The notes below the pieces were generated by a model that saw nothing but the letters and a program-made list of their open reading frames with translations, made no database searches and was not told where the DNA came from. From an uncultured Clostridia bacterium (GTDB lineage: Bacteria > Bacillota > Clostridia > RGIG6154), in assembly GCA_934446135.1 (NCBI GenBank), contig CAKSDT010000055.1, positions 1 to 12,126 on the forward strand: a DNA stretch of 12,126 bases, in the 5' to 3' direction. The translations under genes and the position numbers were made by a program. Positions 5,626 through 12,126 of the stretch are shown piece by piece; position 1 is the stretch's first letter, and the number at the start of each line of letters is the position of its first letter.

Positions 5626-8433
5626 ATGAAAAATCTTACAAGAGTTCTTGTTTTGGCTTTAGTTTTTTCAATGATTCTCAGTTCTGTTGCATTCGCAGCA
5701 ACATTTACTGATGTTGAAGACGGAACTGCTTTAGCTGAAGCAACAGATGTACTTGCTGCATTGGATATTCTCAAAGGCGACCCGGACGGTAACTTTAGAC
5801 CCAATGACACAATTACAAGAGCTGAAGTTGTAGCAATTGCTAACAGACTTCAGGGATTATCAGACGCCGCTTCAGGTGCTGCAGGTCAGTCAATCTACAC
5901 TGACGTTGCATCAGATGCTTGGTATGCTGGTGATGTTAACCTCGCTACACAGATGGGTATTATCTCAGGTGACGGTAACGGCTTATTCAGACCTAACGAT
6001 TCAGTTAAATATGAAGAAGCAGTTAAAATTATGGTTGCTGCTTTAGGTTATCAGAACAACTATGTTCTTGCTAAAGGCGGATGGCCTACAGGTTACCTCG
6101 TAATCGCTTCTGAAGCAGGTGTATCAAAAGGCGTTAAGGCTTCTGCCGGTCAGAACGCTGCAAGAGGAATTGTTGCAAGACTTGCTTACAATTCAATCGA
6201 CGCTCCTATGATGGTTTCAGACGGTTACAACAGTGACGGAACTTATCAGTACAAAGCAAAAGATGACAAACAGTTGGGCTATGACAAATTAAATGTTTAC
6301 AAAGTAGACGTTGTTGTTACAGCAAACAGTGTTTCATCAACAAGCGGTGCTACAACAGTTACAGATGCTAACAAAGTTAAAGTTAGATATCAGAACAACT
6401 ACAAAATCATCGATGATGATTTCTCATTGACAAATGAAGAAACTGTTTTAACAAACGGAACAAACATTGCTGATTTCTTGGGTTACACTGTAACAGCATT
6501 CCTTGCACAGGATGACTACAAAGATTGGAATGTTAAAGCATTCACAGTTTCTGCAAAGAACAAAACAGATTCAATTGATAAACTTGAAAATGTTAAATTA
6601 AAAAGTGCTACAAAATATCCTTCAACATTCGACACAACAAAAGATGAATATGTAATCAGCGTATTTGATGATGATGTTGATACAGATAACACAGAATATA
6701 CAATTAACAAAGAAGCTAAAGTTTATGTTAACGGTAAATACCAGGACACAATCAAAAACTACACTATCGACGCTCTTTCATTCGTAGGCAGTGCAGAACT
6801 TTTGGATAACGATGGCGACGGCGAATTTGATTACATCTTCGCTTCAAAACAGTCAACATTCGTAGTAGACAGCATTTACGGTTCAAACAAAAAAGTTAGC
6901 CTTAAAAACGGTGCAGGCTATATCGATCTTACAAACTTCGTTGACGGTAAGAAAGGTTACTCCTACACATTAACATTAGATGGCAAAGACATCGATGTTA
7001 AAGACCTCAAGGAATATGATGTTCTTACAGTTGAAGGCGACGGCACAGTAGTTGGCGGTTCTGCAACAAGCAAGAATATCAAAATCCAGGTTGCAAGAAA
7101 TAAAGTAACAGGCGTTATCGACGAATTCGACGGTGACGATTATGTAATCGACGGCAAAACATACACTGTTATCAACAGATCAGTTATGCCTTCAGGTACA
7201 AAAGCAGGCGATGAAGGTGACTTCTATATCGATGTTAACGGTAAAATCGCTATGTACGAAAAAACTTCAGCAACATCTTCAAACTATGCTATGATCGTAA
7301 ACACAAGCACAGAATCTTCAGTTGGTGAAACATACTATGTATTACAGTTGTTCACAAAAGACGGTTCTATCGTAAACTACGATCTTGCAGATAAAGTTTC
7401 ACTTAACGGTGCTGCAAAACAGGATGCTTCTGCAGTATACGCTGCTCTTACATCAGGTAAGACATTCGGTACTCCTAAAGCAAGCACAACTGTTACACCA
7501 TTCGCAGACAGAATCGTAACATTCAAAGCAAACTCAAGCAACAAGATTACTTCTATTGATACTTTGACAAAAACTACTACAAGCGGTAACGGTCAGAAGT
7601 ACAGTGCAAAGACAGGTTTCTCAAATGAAACTGTTGATGAAAACACAGTAATCTTCAATCTTCCTTACAATGTAAACAAAACTAAAGATGACTTCAAGAT
7701 CACTTCAGTTTCATCATTGCAGGATGACACAACTTATGTTGTTGCATACATCGATATCGACTCTTCAGAAAAAACTGTTGGTTTGTTGGTAATCACAAAC
7801 GACGTTGCTTCTGTTGGTGCTGATTCAAATCTTGCATTCTTCGTAAGAGCTGCAACAATCGAAGACGACTTATACAAAGTAACATTCAGACAGGGCAACA
7901 AAGAATACACTGTTGTTACAACTGATGATACAGAAATGGTTAACGGTTATGACTTCGGTTCAGCAGTTAAAGGTGATATGTTCGCATATGCACTTGATAC
8001 AAAGGGTGCTTTCGCAAAAGTTGAAAGTGTATCAACTGTTGCAAATGCTAACTCATTCGGTCTTATCCGCGATATCAACAATATCGGTAAGAATGCTAAG
8101 TATGAATACGGTTTCGTTTCTGACATCAGAAATAACGTAATCACACTTTCACAGTTAAAATCAGATAAGACATTCGGTCAGTCATACAAGAGATCTATTC
8201 CTTCAGACGCTGTATTCACATTAATTGATCTTACAGTATCAACAACATCTGCTAAGAGAATTACAGGAACACAGTTCGAAGAAATGCTTAAGACTGAATT
8301 CGTAAACGGTGAACTCGATGACGATAGAGACATCGGTGTATTCATCAAATACTATGATGACAACATCTTAGACGTAGTATTAATCAAAGGTGCATTCGCT
8401 GCTGGTATGTATGCAACTGCTGCATTACAATAA
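5626..8433 (+). CDS. SLH-domain S-layer protein, secreted (935 aa)
   Basis: A secreted surface protein with a clear signal peptide (residues 1-24, positive start, hydrophobic core, cleavage after VAFA). SLH domains, which bind pyruvylated wall polymer, lie at about 27-78 and 90-141. The first has the canonical ITRAE (63-67) and 'GNFRPND'. The second keeps 'GLFRPND' but reads VKYEE. A third, at about 150-195, is weak, with AGQNAARG in that place. The remaining 740 residues are Thr/Asp/Lys-rich beta-type sequence, cysteine-free, with a 'DNDGDGEFD' calcium-loop-like motif at 394-402. ATG 5626 follows AAGGAGG (5610-5616). Of 18 Arg codons 17 are AGA, and Thr is mostly ACA, a stronger bias than in the neighbours and a sign of high expression. 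It is monocistronic, bounded by a consensus promoter and a strong terminator. It is probably the main S-layer protein or a major one; no enzyme domain was recognised. Confidence 0.92.
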   Translation: MKNLTRVLVLALVFSMILSSVAFAATFTDVEDGTALAEATDVLAALDILKGDPDGNFRPNDTITRAEVVAIANRLQGLSDAASGAAGQSIYTDVASDAWYAGDVNLATQMGIISGDGNGLFRPNDSVKYEEAVKIMVAALGYQNNYVLAKGGWPTGYLVIASEAGVSKGVKASAGQNAARGIVARLAYNSIDAPMMVSDGYNSDGTYQYKAKDDKQLGYDKLNVYKVDVVVTANSVSSTSGATTVTDANKVKVRYQNNYKIIDDDFSLTNEETVLTNGTNIADFLGYTVTAFLAQDDYKDWNVKAFTVSAKNKTDSIDKLENVKLKSATKYPSTFDTTKDEYVISVFDDDVDTDNTEYTINKEAKVYVNGKYQDTIKNYTIDALSFVGSAELLDNDGDGEFDYIFASKQSTFVVDSIYGSNKKVSLKNGAGYIDLTNFVDGKKGYSYTLTLDGKDIDVKDLKEYDVLTVEGDGTVVGGSATSKNIKIQVARNKVTGVIDEFDGDDYVIDGKTYTVINRSVMPSGTKAGDEGDFYIDVNGKIAMYEKTSATSSNYAMIVNTSTESSVGETYYVLQLFTKDGSIVNYDLADKVSLNGAAKQDASAVYAALTSGKTFGTPKASTTVTPFADRIVTFKANSSNKITSIDTLTKTTTSGNGQKYSAKTGFSNETVDENTVIFNLPYNVNKTKDDFKITSVSSLQDDTTYVVAYIDIDSSEKTVGLLVITNDVASVGADSNLAFFVRAATIEDDLYKVTFRQGNKEYTVVTTDDTEMVNGYDFGSAVKGDMFAYALDTKGAFAKVESVSTVANANSFGLIRDINNIGKNAKYEYGFVSDIRNNVITLSQLKSDKTFGQSYKRSIPSDAVFTLIDLTVSTTSAKRITGTQFEEMLKTEFVNGELDDDRDIGVFIKYYDDNILDVVLIKGAFAAGMYATAALQ

Positions 8434-8479
8434 TCGGTGCATTAAAAATTGATATTACTTTCTAATAAGTAGTATTTCC

Positions 8480-8512
8480 GAGGGTTTGGGTTTATCCCAA
8501 ACCCTCTTTTTT
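8480..8512 (+). terminator. Strong intrinsic terminator of the S-layer gene
   Basis: GAGGGTTTGGG (8480-8490) pairs perfectly with CCCAAACCCTC (8496-8506) around a 5-nt loop and is followed by six Ts (8507-8512). It lies 47 bp after the S-layer stop codon. Confidence 0.93.
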
Positions 8513-8617
8513 ATGCAATAAAATTATTTTTTGTGTAATAAATTTTTTGTGGTTCAATAGAAATCCCCTCCGCCGCACGAAAAAGTGCTTTTTGCAAGAC
8601 AAAAAAACGGCTTTTGT

Positions 8618-8646
8618 TTGCAATTTGGGACTTGTTATGTTAAAAT
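8618..8646 (+). promoter_or_regulatory. Promoter of the pseudouridine synthase gene
   Basis: TTGCAA (8618-8623), a 17-bp spacer and TAAAAT (8641-8646), with TG one base before the -10 (8638-8639), make an extended -10 sigma-A promoter. Transcription from about 8653 would leave a leader of only about 13 nt, made almost entirely of the ribosome binding site. This also argues against a translation start at 8585. Confidence 0.55.
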
Positions 8647-8665
8647 ATTCGGTGAGGTGTGGCTT

Positions 8666-9616
8666 GTGAAAAAATACACAGTATCAAAAAATGAAGCAGA
8701 GCAAAGACTCGATAAATACATAACAAAAAAGTTCCCCGAAATGCCTATGAGTCTTATGTATAAGGCTATAAGAAAAAAGGACATAAAAATCAACGGTAAA
8801 AGGTGCGAAATTTCAACAAGACTTAAAGAGGGCGATGAAATTTCTTTTTATGTTGACGATGCCGTTTTAAAAGAGAAAAAGGCATATGAAAACGATATAT
8901 ATTCAATTACCCCGTCCCTTAATATAGTATATGAGGACGATTATATTTTGCTTGTCGATAAAGCACCGGGAGTAAGTGTTCATCCTGATGAAACAGATTA
9001 TAAATCTTCGCTTATAACCAATATTCAGGCATATTTGTATCTAAAAGGGGAGTATGACCCCAAATCAAAAGAAACTTTTACTCCGTCACTTTGTAACAGA
9101 ATAGATAAAAATACGGGCGGTATAGTAATTGCCGCAAAAACCGCAATGGCACTTCGTGAAATGAACAAAAAAATCAAGGATAGGGAAATCACTAAAAAGT
9201 ATCTTTGCATTGTCCACGGGAAACTTTATCCCAAAGAGGCAACGCTTAAGGCATATCATATAAAAAATTCAAGACAAAACAGGGCATATATATTTGATGA
9301 GCCTCAGCCCGACGCAAGAGAGATAATTACAAAGTATAAAGTCTTAAAAAGCAAAAACAATCTCACTTTGGTTGAGGTCACGCTCTTAACGGGCAGAACC
9401 CATCAGATAAGGGCACATTTTGCACATATAGGCCACCCTTTGGCAGGTGACACCAAATATGGCACAAACGCAATGAATAAAGATTTACCCTATAAATATC
9501 AGGCACTTTACTCTTATAAAATCAAATTCGACTTTCAAAAACAGTCACCCCTTAACTATCTTAAGGGAAAGGAATTTACAGTACGCGAACTGCCTGATTT
9601 TGCCAAAAACTTTTAA
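8666..9616 (+). CDS. RluA-family rRNA/tRNA pseudouridine synthase
   Basis: A 316-aa enzyme that isomerises uridine to pseudouridine in structured RNA. Residues 14-65 form an S4 RNA-binding domain ('RLDKYITKKFPEMP', 'DIKINGKRCEISTRLKEGDEI'). The catalytic domain follows, with 'LLVDKAPGVSVHP' (95-107), the catalytic Asp D147 in 'NRIDKNTGG', and 'GRTHQIRAH' (243-251). S4 plus this core places it in the RluC/RluD branch; the exact target uridine cannot be read from sequence. I chose GTG 8666 because GAGGTG (8654-8659) lies 6 nt upstream and because the 27 residues encoded from an ATG at 8585 look unlike protein of this family and precede the likely promoter. 'NRID' replaces the common 'HRLD', a tolerated variant. 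It appears to be transcribed alone and converges on the FAD dehydrogenase gene. Confidence 0.9.
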   Translation: MKKYTVSKNEAEQRLDKYITKKFPEMPMSLMYKAIRKKDIKINGKRCEISTRLKEGDEISFYVDDAVLKEKKAYENDIYSITPSLNIVYEDDYILLVDKAPGVSVHPDETDYKSSLITNIQAYLYLKGEYDPKSKETFTPSLCNRIDKNTGGIVIAAKTAMALREMNKKIKDREITKKYLCIVHGKLYPKEATLKAYHIKNSRQNRAYIFDEPQPDAREIITKYKVLKSKNNLTLVEVTLLTGRTHQIRAHFAHIGHPLAGDTKYGTNAMNKDLPYKYQALYSYKIKFDFQKQSPLNYLKGKEFTVRELPDFAKNF

Positions 9617-9626
9617 AATTTCCCCT

Positions 9627-9644
9627 AAAAGCCATCCGGCTTTT
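9627..9644 (+). terminator. Terminator hairpin after the pseudouridine synthase gene
   Basis: AAAAGCC (9627-9633) pairs with GGCTTTT (9638-9644) around 4 nt, 10 bp after the stop at 9616. The stem ends in a short T run, so termination is plausible but not strong, and it could act in both directions. Confidence 0.55.
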
Positions 9645-9713
9645 AACACCACAACGCCGTCCCGAGCAAAATCTCGCAAAAATAACAGTCTTTTTGTGAA
9701 AGAGGAAAAGCGG

Positions 9714-9735
9714 CGGCAGTTTTGCCGGTTTTCTT
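9714..9735 (+). terminator. Second + strand terminator-like hairpin
   Basis: CGGCA (9714-9718) pairs with TGCCG (9723-9727) around GTTT, followed by GTTTTCTT (9728-9735). It would back up the first terminator for the + strand transcript. Its T tract abuts the T tract of the opposite-strand terminator at 9745-9770. Confidence 0.45.
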
Positions 9736-9770
9736 AAAAGAAAATCGGAATGGAGCAAAGTCCATTCCGA
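9736..9770 (-). terminator. - strand terminator-like hairpin
   Basis: TCGGAATGGA (9745-9754) pairs perfectly with TCCATTCCGA (9761-9770) around 6 nt. On the - strand the stem is followed by TTTTCTTTT (9744-9736). It would stop transcripts arriving from the dehydrogenase gene that pass the nearer hairpin at 9858-9889. Confidence 0.6.
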
Positions 9771-9857
9771 ATAGTCGGTTTCCAAAATTAAGTTTCGGCT
9801 AAATTTGTTGATTATTATTCCTCAGTTTATTAATTATTGTCCCTTTGGGAAAATAAA

Positions 9858-9889
9858 GGCTGTCTAAAAAGCAACCTTTTTAAACAGCC
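9858..9889 (-). terminator. Terminator of the FAD dehydrogenase gene
   Basis: GGCTGT (9858-9863) with ACAGCC (9884-9889) and TAAAAAG (9865-9871) with CTTTTTA (9876-9882) form a 13-bp stem with one mismatch and a 4-nt loop. On the - strand the stem is followed by TTTATTTT. It starts 62 bp past the dehydrogenase stop. Its left arm matches 428-442 in 14 of 15 bases. Confidence 0.65.
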
Positions 9890-9927
9890 GTTTAATAACA
9901 TTCTGCCTGAATTTACAGGCACTTAAA

Positions 9928-9969
9928 TAACTATTTTCCCTCGTTTATTAACTATTTTCCCTCGTTTAT
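9928..9969. repeat. Perfect 21-bp tandem duplication over a stop codon
   Basis: Bases 9928-9948 are repeated exactly at 9949-9969. On the - strand the unit holds the last codons of the dehydrogenase gene (Ile-Asn-Glu-Gly-Lys-stop) plus one codon, so the second copy lies in frame just after the real stop (TAG 9954-9952). The protein is unaffected unless the stop is read through. Confidence 0.9.
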
Positions 9970-11322
9970 GCACCTTGCAACATATACTCCGCTTGCAGAT
10001 GCGTGCGAAAGCGAATGAGTTATGCCGCTTCCGTCGCCAATCATATAAAGACCTTTGTATTTTGTTTCTAAATTTTCGTTAACAGAAACTTCCATATTGT
10101 AGAATTTAACTTCAACGCCGTACAAAAGAGTATCGTCGTTTGCAGTACCCGGAGCAATTTTATCAAGTGCATAAATCATTTCCATTATACCGTCTAAAAT
10201 TCTTTTTGGGAGAACAAGGCTTAAATCACCCGGAGTTGCAGCAAGAGTCGGGGTAACCAAACCCTCATCAATACGCTTTTGGTTGCTTCTTCTTCCCCTT
10301 ACAAGGTCGCCGAATCTTTGAACAATAACACCGCCGCCCAGCATATTTGAAAGCCTTGAAATACTTTCGCCGTAGCCGTTGCTGTCTTCAAACGGTTCAG
10401 AAAAATGCTTTGCCACCAAAAGGGCAAAGTTGGTGTTTTCGGTTTGCATCTCTTTATCCTCGTAACTGTGACCGTTAACCGTTATAATTCCGTTTGTATT
10501 CTCATTTACAACAATTCCGTGCGGATTCATACAAAATGTTCTTACATTATCTTCAAATTTTTCAGTTCTGTAAACAATTTTGCTTTCGTAGAGTTCATCA
10601 GTTAAGTGCGAAAAAACAACAGCCGGAAGTTCAACCCTGACTCCTAAATCAACACGGTTCGATTTTGTAGAAATGTCCAGAGTTTTGCAAACCGATTCAA
10701 TCCATTTGCTTCCGCTTCTTCCTACAGAAACAATGCAGTTGTCACATTCGTAATTTCCGTTTTCGGTTTCGACCGTAAAGCCTTTTTCTTTTGCGGAAAT
10801 CATTTTAACCGATGTTTCAAAGAAAAATGTAACTTTGTCTTTAAGTTCATCATAAATATTTTGAAGAACAACATAGTTTATATCGGTTCCCAAATGTCTT
10901 ACAGAGGCATTTAAAAGGTTAAGTTTGTTCTGAATACATAACTTTTTAAATTTTGAACCTGCGGTAGAGTAAAGTTTTGTTCCCTCGCCGCCGTATTTCA
11001 TATTGATTTCGTCAACATATTTCATAAGGTCTAATGCCTGTTTTTTGCCGATATATTCATATAAAGTGCCGCCAAAATCGTTTGTAATGTTGTATTTTCC
11101 GTCCGAAAATGCACCTGCCCCGCCAAAACCGCTCATAATCGAACAGGTTTTGCAATTTATACAGGATTTAATCTTTTCACCGTCAATGGGACATTTTCTC
11201 TTTTCAAGCGGATGACCCGACTCAAACACTGCAACTTTAAGTTCAGGATTGGTTTTAACAAGTTCATAAGCAGAAAAAATTCCGCCCGGTCCTGCACCTA
11301 TTATAATAACATCATAATTCAT
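9952..11322 (-). CDS. COG2509-type FAD-dependent dehydrogenase
   Basis: A 456-aa flavoprotein. 'DVIIIGAGPGG' (4-14) is the N-terminal Rossmann fold for FAD, with E34 placed to bind the ribose. 'GFGGAGAFSDGKYN' (65-78) and the C-terminal 'GLYMIGDGSGITHSLSHASASG' (424-445) are hallmarks of the uncharacterised dehydrogenase group COG2509, close to full length here. C44, C54, C57 and C60 (CPIDGEKIKSCINCKTC) form a cysteine cluster conserved in the group that could bind a metal or iron-sulphur centre; this is an inference. No signal peptide is present, so it is cytoplasmic. Substrate and pathway are unknown. The ATG at 11322 has AAGGTGTGAT just upstream, and a good sigma-A promoter lies at 11387-11359. 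It is probably transcribed alone. A 21-bp duplication covers its stop codon. Confidence 0.88.
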   Translation of the reverse strand: MNYDVIIIGAGPGGIFSAYELVKTNPELKVAVFESGHPLEKRKCPIDGEKIKSCINCKTCSIMSGFGGAGAFSDGKYNITNDFGGTLYEYIGKKQALDLMKYVDEINMKYGGEGTKLYSTAGSKFKKLCIQNKLNLLNASVRHLGTDINYVVLQNIYDELKDKVTFFFETSVKMISAKEKGFTVETENGNYECDNCIVSVGRSGSKWIESVCKTLDISTKSNRVDLGVRVELPAVVFSHLTDELYESKIVYRTEKFEDNVRTFCMNPHGIVVNENTNGIITVNGHSYEDKEMQTENTNFALLVAKHFSEPFEDSNGYGESISRLSNMLGGGVIVQRFGDLVRGRRSNQKRIDEGLVTPTLAATPGDLSLVLPKRILDGIMEMIYALDKIAPGTANDDTLLYGVEVKFYNMEVSVNENLETKYKGLYMIGDGSGITHSLSHASASGVYVARCINEGK

Positions 11323-11358
11323 TTTATCACACCTTCAGTAAAAAATCTCATACACCTC

Positions 11359-11387
11359 ATTCTAACATATTTTAAGTCCATAGTCAA
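11359..11387 (-). promoter_or_regulatory. Sigma-A promoter of the FAD dehydrogenase gene
   Basis: On the - strand TTGACT (11387-11382), a 17-bp spacer and TAGAAT (11364-11359) give a near-consensus promoter. Transcription should start near 11352, about 30 nt before the ATG. The T tract of the terminator-like structure at 11397-11391 lies directly upstream of the -35. Confidence 0.75.
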
Positions 11388-11390
11388 ATA

Positions 11391-11458
11391 CAAAAAAGGC
11401 ATACCGATTATGTACCCCGCCCGCTTCTCGGATTTTTAAATAAGGTATGGGTCTGCCT
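11391..11458 (-). terminator. Bulged hairpin followed by T6, candidate terminator
   Basis: On the - strand AGGCA (11458-11454) and TACC (11447-11444) pair with GGTA (11405-11402) and TGCCT (11401-11397), leaving a 6-nt bulge and a 38-nt loop, then a T tract (11397-11392). It could end transcripts from the two small genes upstream. An alternative CCGA/TCGG pairing inside the loop competes for two of the same bases. Confidence 0.35.
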
Positions 11459-11583
11459 CATAATAATTACCCCCGGAAGGATAGAACACTTATGTAATTT
11501 TCCCATAACACGCAAACAACTTTTAATAACACTTTTTTGGGAAAAATATTTTAAGCAATTATTAAATTATTCCTACGGTTATT

Positions 11584-11769
11584 TTATAGTTTAAACTGAT
11601 TAAACAGTTTCTTCGATAAATCGCCAAGAAAATCTTTAAATTTATCAATATCGTCCTGTTGATAAAATAAATTTTCTAATATACTTAAAATTATGACTTC
11701 ATCTTCATACAATTCTTTAATTTCAGGTACTAATTCAATTAATTTTAAATTAAGTTCTTTACATGTCAT
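11584..11769 (-). CDS. Small acidic/hydrophobic protein, unknown function (61 aa)
   Basis: I do not recognise this protein. 'LNLKLIELVPEIKELYEDE' and 'DDIDKFKDFLGDLSKKLF' predict three helices, rich in Glu, Asp, Leu and Lys, with no membrane segment or signal peptide. A start like this, with 'LVPEIKELY', occurs in small clostridial proteins near polymorphic toxins, but at 61 aa it may be a shortened copy. The gene is real by its ribosome binding site: GAGGGAGGT (11787-11779) sits 9 nt before the ATG at 11769. That site is itself embedded in the end of an orphan open frame (11832-11773) that stops just before the ATG. It follows the 97-aa gene by 56 bp, probably in one transcript. A possible immunity role is inferred from context. 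Confidence 0.6.
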   Translation of the reverse strand: MTCKELNLKLIELVPEIKELYEDEVIILSILENLFYQQDDIDKFKDFLGDLSKKLFNQFKL

Positions 11770-11772
11770 ACT

Positions 11773-11832
11773 TTATTTACCTCCCTCAATTGCATCCCTT
11801 AAATCTTTGAGCAGTTCGGATTTGCTTAATCG
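11773..11832 (-). pseudogene. Possible 3' remnant of a lost gene (19 codons)
   Basis: Between the two small genes a frame reads RLSKSELLKDLRDAIEGGK and stops at TAA 11775-11773, two codons before the next ATG. It has no start codon and begins after a TGA inside the 97-aa gene's last codons. The amphipathic helix reads like the C-terminus of a real protein, and the ribosome binding site of the next gene falls in its 'EGGK' codons, the usual layout for adjacent operon genes. I infer the tail of a deleted upstream gene. With only 19 codons, chance is not excluded. Confidence 0.3.
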
Positions 11833-12119
11833 TCATTTTCCCATAACACAGTACCGTCTTCCAATGACACTTTTTTAGGAATACATTTTAAAGATATTTC
11901 GATACAGCCATTATATATTTCAACACTATCGTCAGTACCTTGCTGCAATACTTTCACATCACCGACTGCAGCCGCATATTCGCCTATATAATCTTCATCA
12001 CCGGGCTCGGTGTCTGTTTCATACTCACCTGATATGGATGCACAAGAAACGATTAAGCCGTTGTTCCAACTAATAGTTAATTGTTTTTCATTATCATAGC
12101 AATAATTCAAAGCACTCAT
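11826..12119 (-). CDS. Hypothetical acidic protein, immunity-like context (97 aa)
   Basis: I cannot name this protein. 'NEKQLTISWNNGLIVSCASISGEYETD' and 'IEISLKCIPKKVSLEDGTVLWEN' alternate in a beta-strand pattern around an acidic middle, 'TDTEPGDEDYIGEYAAA'. It is soluble, with no signal peptide or membrane helix. Similar small acidic beta proteins ending in 'DGTVLW' occur in Clostridia as uncharacterised proteins, often in small-gene clusters; I recall this only in general terms. The ATG at 12119 is 7 bases from the window edge, so its ribosome binding site is not visible and the frame could extend further upstream. The stop is TAA 11828-11826. A second small gene follows on the same strand after a 56-bp gap containing a likely gene remnant. 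Confidence 0.6.
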   Translation of the reverse strand: MSALNYCYDNEKQLTISWNNGLIVSCASISGEYETDTEPGDEDYIGEYAAAVGDVKVLQQGTDDSVEIYNGCIEISLKCIPKKVSLEDGTVLWENDD

Positions 12120-12126
12120 AAGAGTT

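Larger units (their letters stand above)
9617..9951. other. 335-bp convergent intergenic region full of hairpins
   Basis: No gene is visible here. The stretch lies between the 3' ends of two convergent genes and holds at least five inverted repeats: 9627-9644, 9714-9727, 9745-9770, 9858-9889 and TGCCTG/CAGGCA at 9904-9921. Several work as terminators on one strand each. This is more than two genes need and may record successive insertions or deletions at a safe site. Confidence 0.6.

Noticed and set aside
5626..8433. Horizontal transfer of the S-layer gene suggested by its different codon use
   Set aside because: The bias is toward a narrow codon set as in highly expressed genes, and the promoter, leader and terminator match a strongly expressed native gene.
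8575..8593. GCAC/GTGC hairpin followed by TTTTT
   Set aside because: The stem is only 4 bp and a much stronger terminator already ends the S-layer transcript about 80 bp upstream.
8585..8665. Upstream ATG extension of the pseudouridine synthase
   Set aside because: The extra 27 residues are unlike the family, start before the probable promoter and have no ribosome binding site; GTG 8666 has one.
11838..11845. GGGAAAA run near the end of the 97-aa gene as a programmed frameshift site into the 19-codon frame
   Set aside because: The run is not in the phase needed for a -1 shift from the gene's frame into the orphan frame.

Overview
The window looks like chromosome from a low-GC, Gram-positive, probably spore-forming member of the Clostridia. 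The reasons are AGGAGG-type ribosome binding sites throughout, sigma-A-like promoters, an S-layer protein with SLH domains, and a cell-wall operon whose central protein resembles the clostridial spore cortex-lytic enzyme SleC. I see no phage, insertion sequence, CRISPR array, tRNA or rRNA.

Left end (1-1167): the 3' end of a DUF4143-type ATPase gene runs into the window on the + strand. Two very small XRE-family repressor-like genes follow on the - strand. Their flanks hold an imperfect palindrome (731-758) and an exact 14-bp direct repeat (1118-1131, 1138-1151), both candidate operators.

Wall operon (5251 down to 1168, - strand): four tightly packed genes encode, in order, a small beta-rich protein like the SleC pre-region, a 632-aa SpoIID/SleC-like lytic transglycosylase with about five peptidoglycan-binding repeats, a membrane-anchored M23 (LytM) endopeptidase, and a membrane-anchored polysaccharide deacetylase. 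Stops and starts overlap or lie 17 nt apart, and two genes start with TTG. Together they could cut glycan strands, cut peptide crosslinks and deacetylate sugars, which fits spore cortex or septal wall remodelling. A sigma-G-like promoter (5388-5360) lies upstream.

S-layer gene (5626-8433, + strand): it diverges from the wall operon across a 374-bp intergenic region. That region holds a near-consensus sigma-A promoter (5499-5528), a second candidate that overlaps the sigma-G-like site, and a structured leader with a perfect 20-bp palindrome touching the Shine-Dalgarno sequence. Codon use is strongly biased (17 of 18 Arg codons are AGA), and a strong terminator follows, as expected for an abundant surface protein.

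Right end (8585-12126): an RluA-family pseudouridine synthase gene (+) converges on a COG2509-type FAD-dependent dehydrogenase gene (-). Between them are several terminator-like hairpins, and a 21-bp tandem duplication spans the dehydrogenase stop codon. Beyond its promoter is a structured spacer, then two small - strand genes of unknown function. Their arrangement, with an orphan 19-codon reading frame between them, suggests a remnant of a toxin/immunity cassette array, although neither protein could be assigned to a family.
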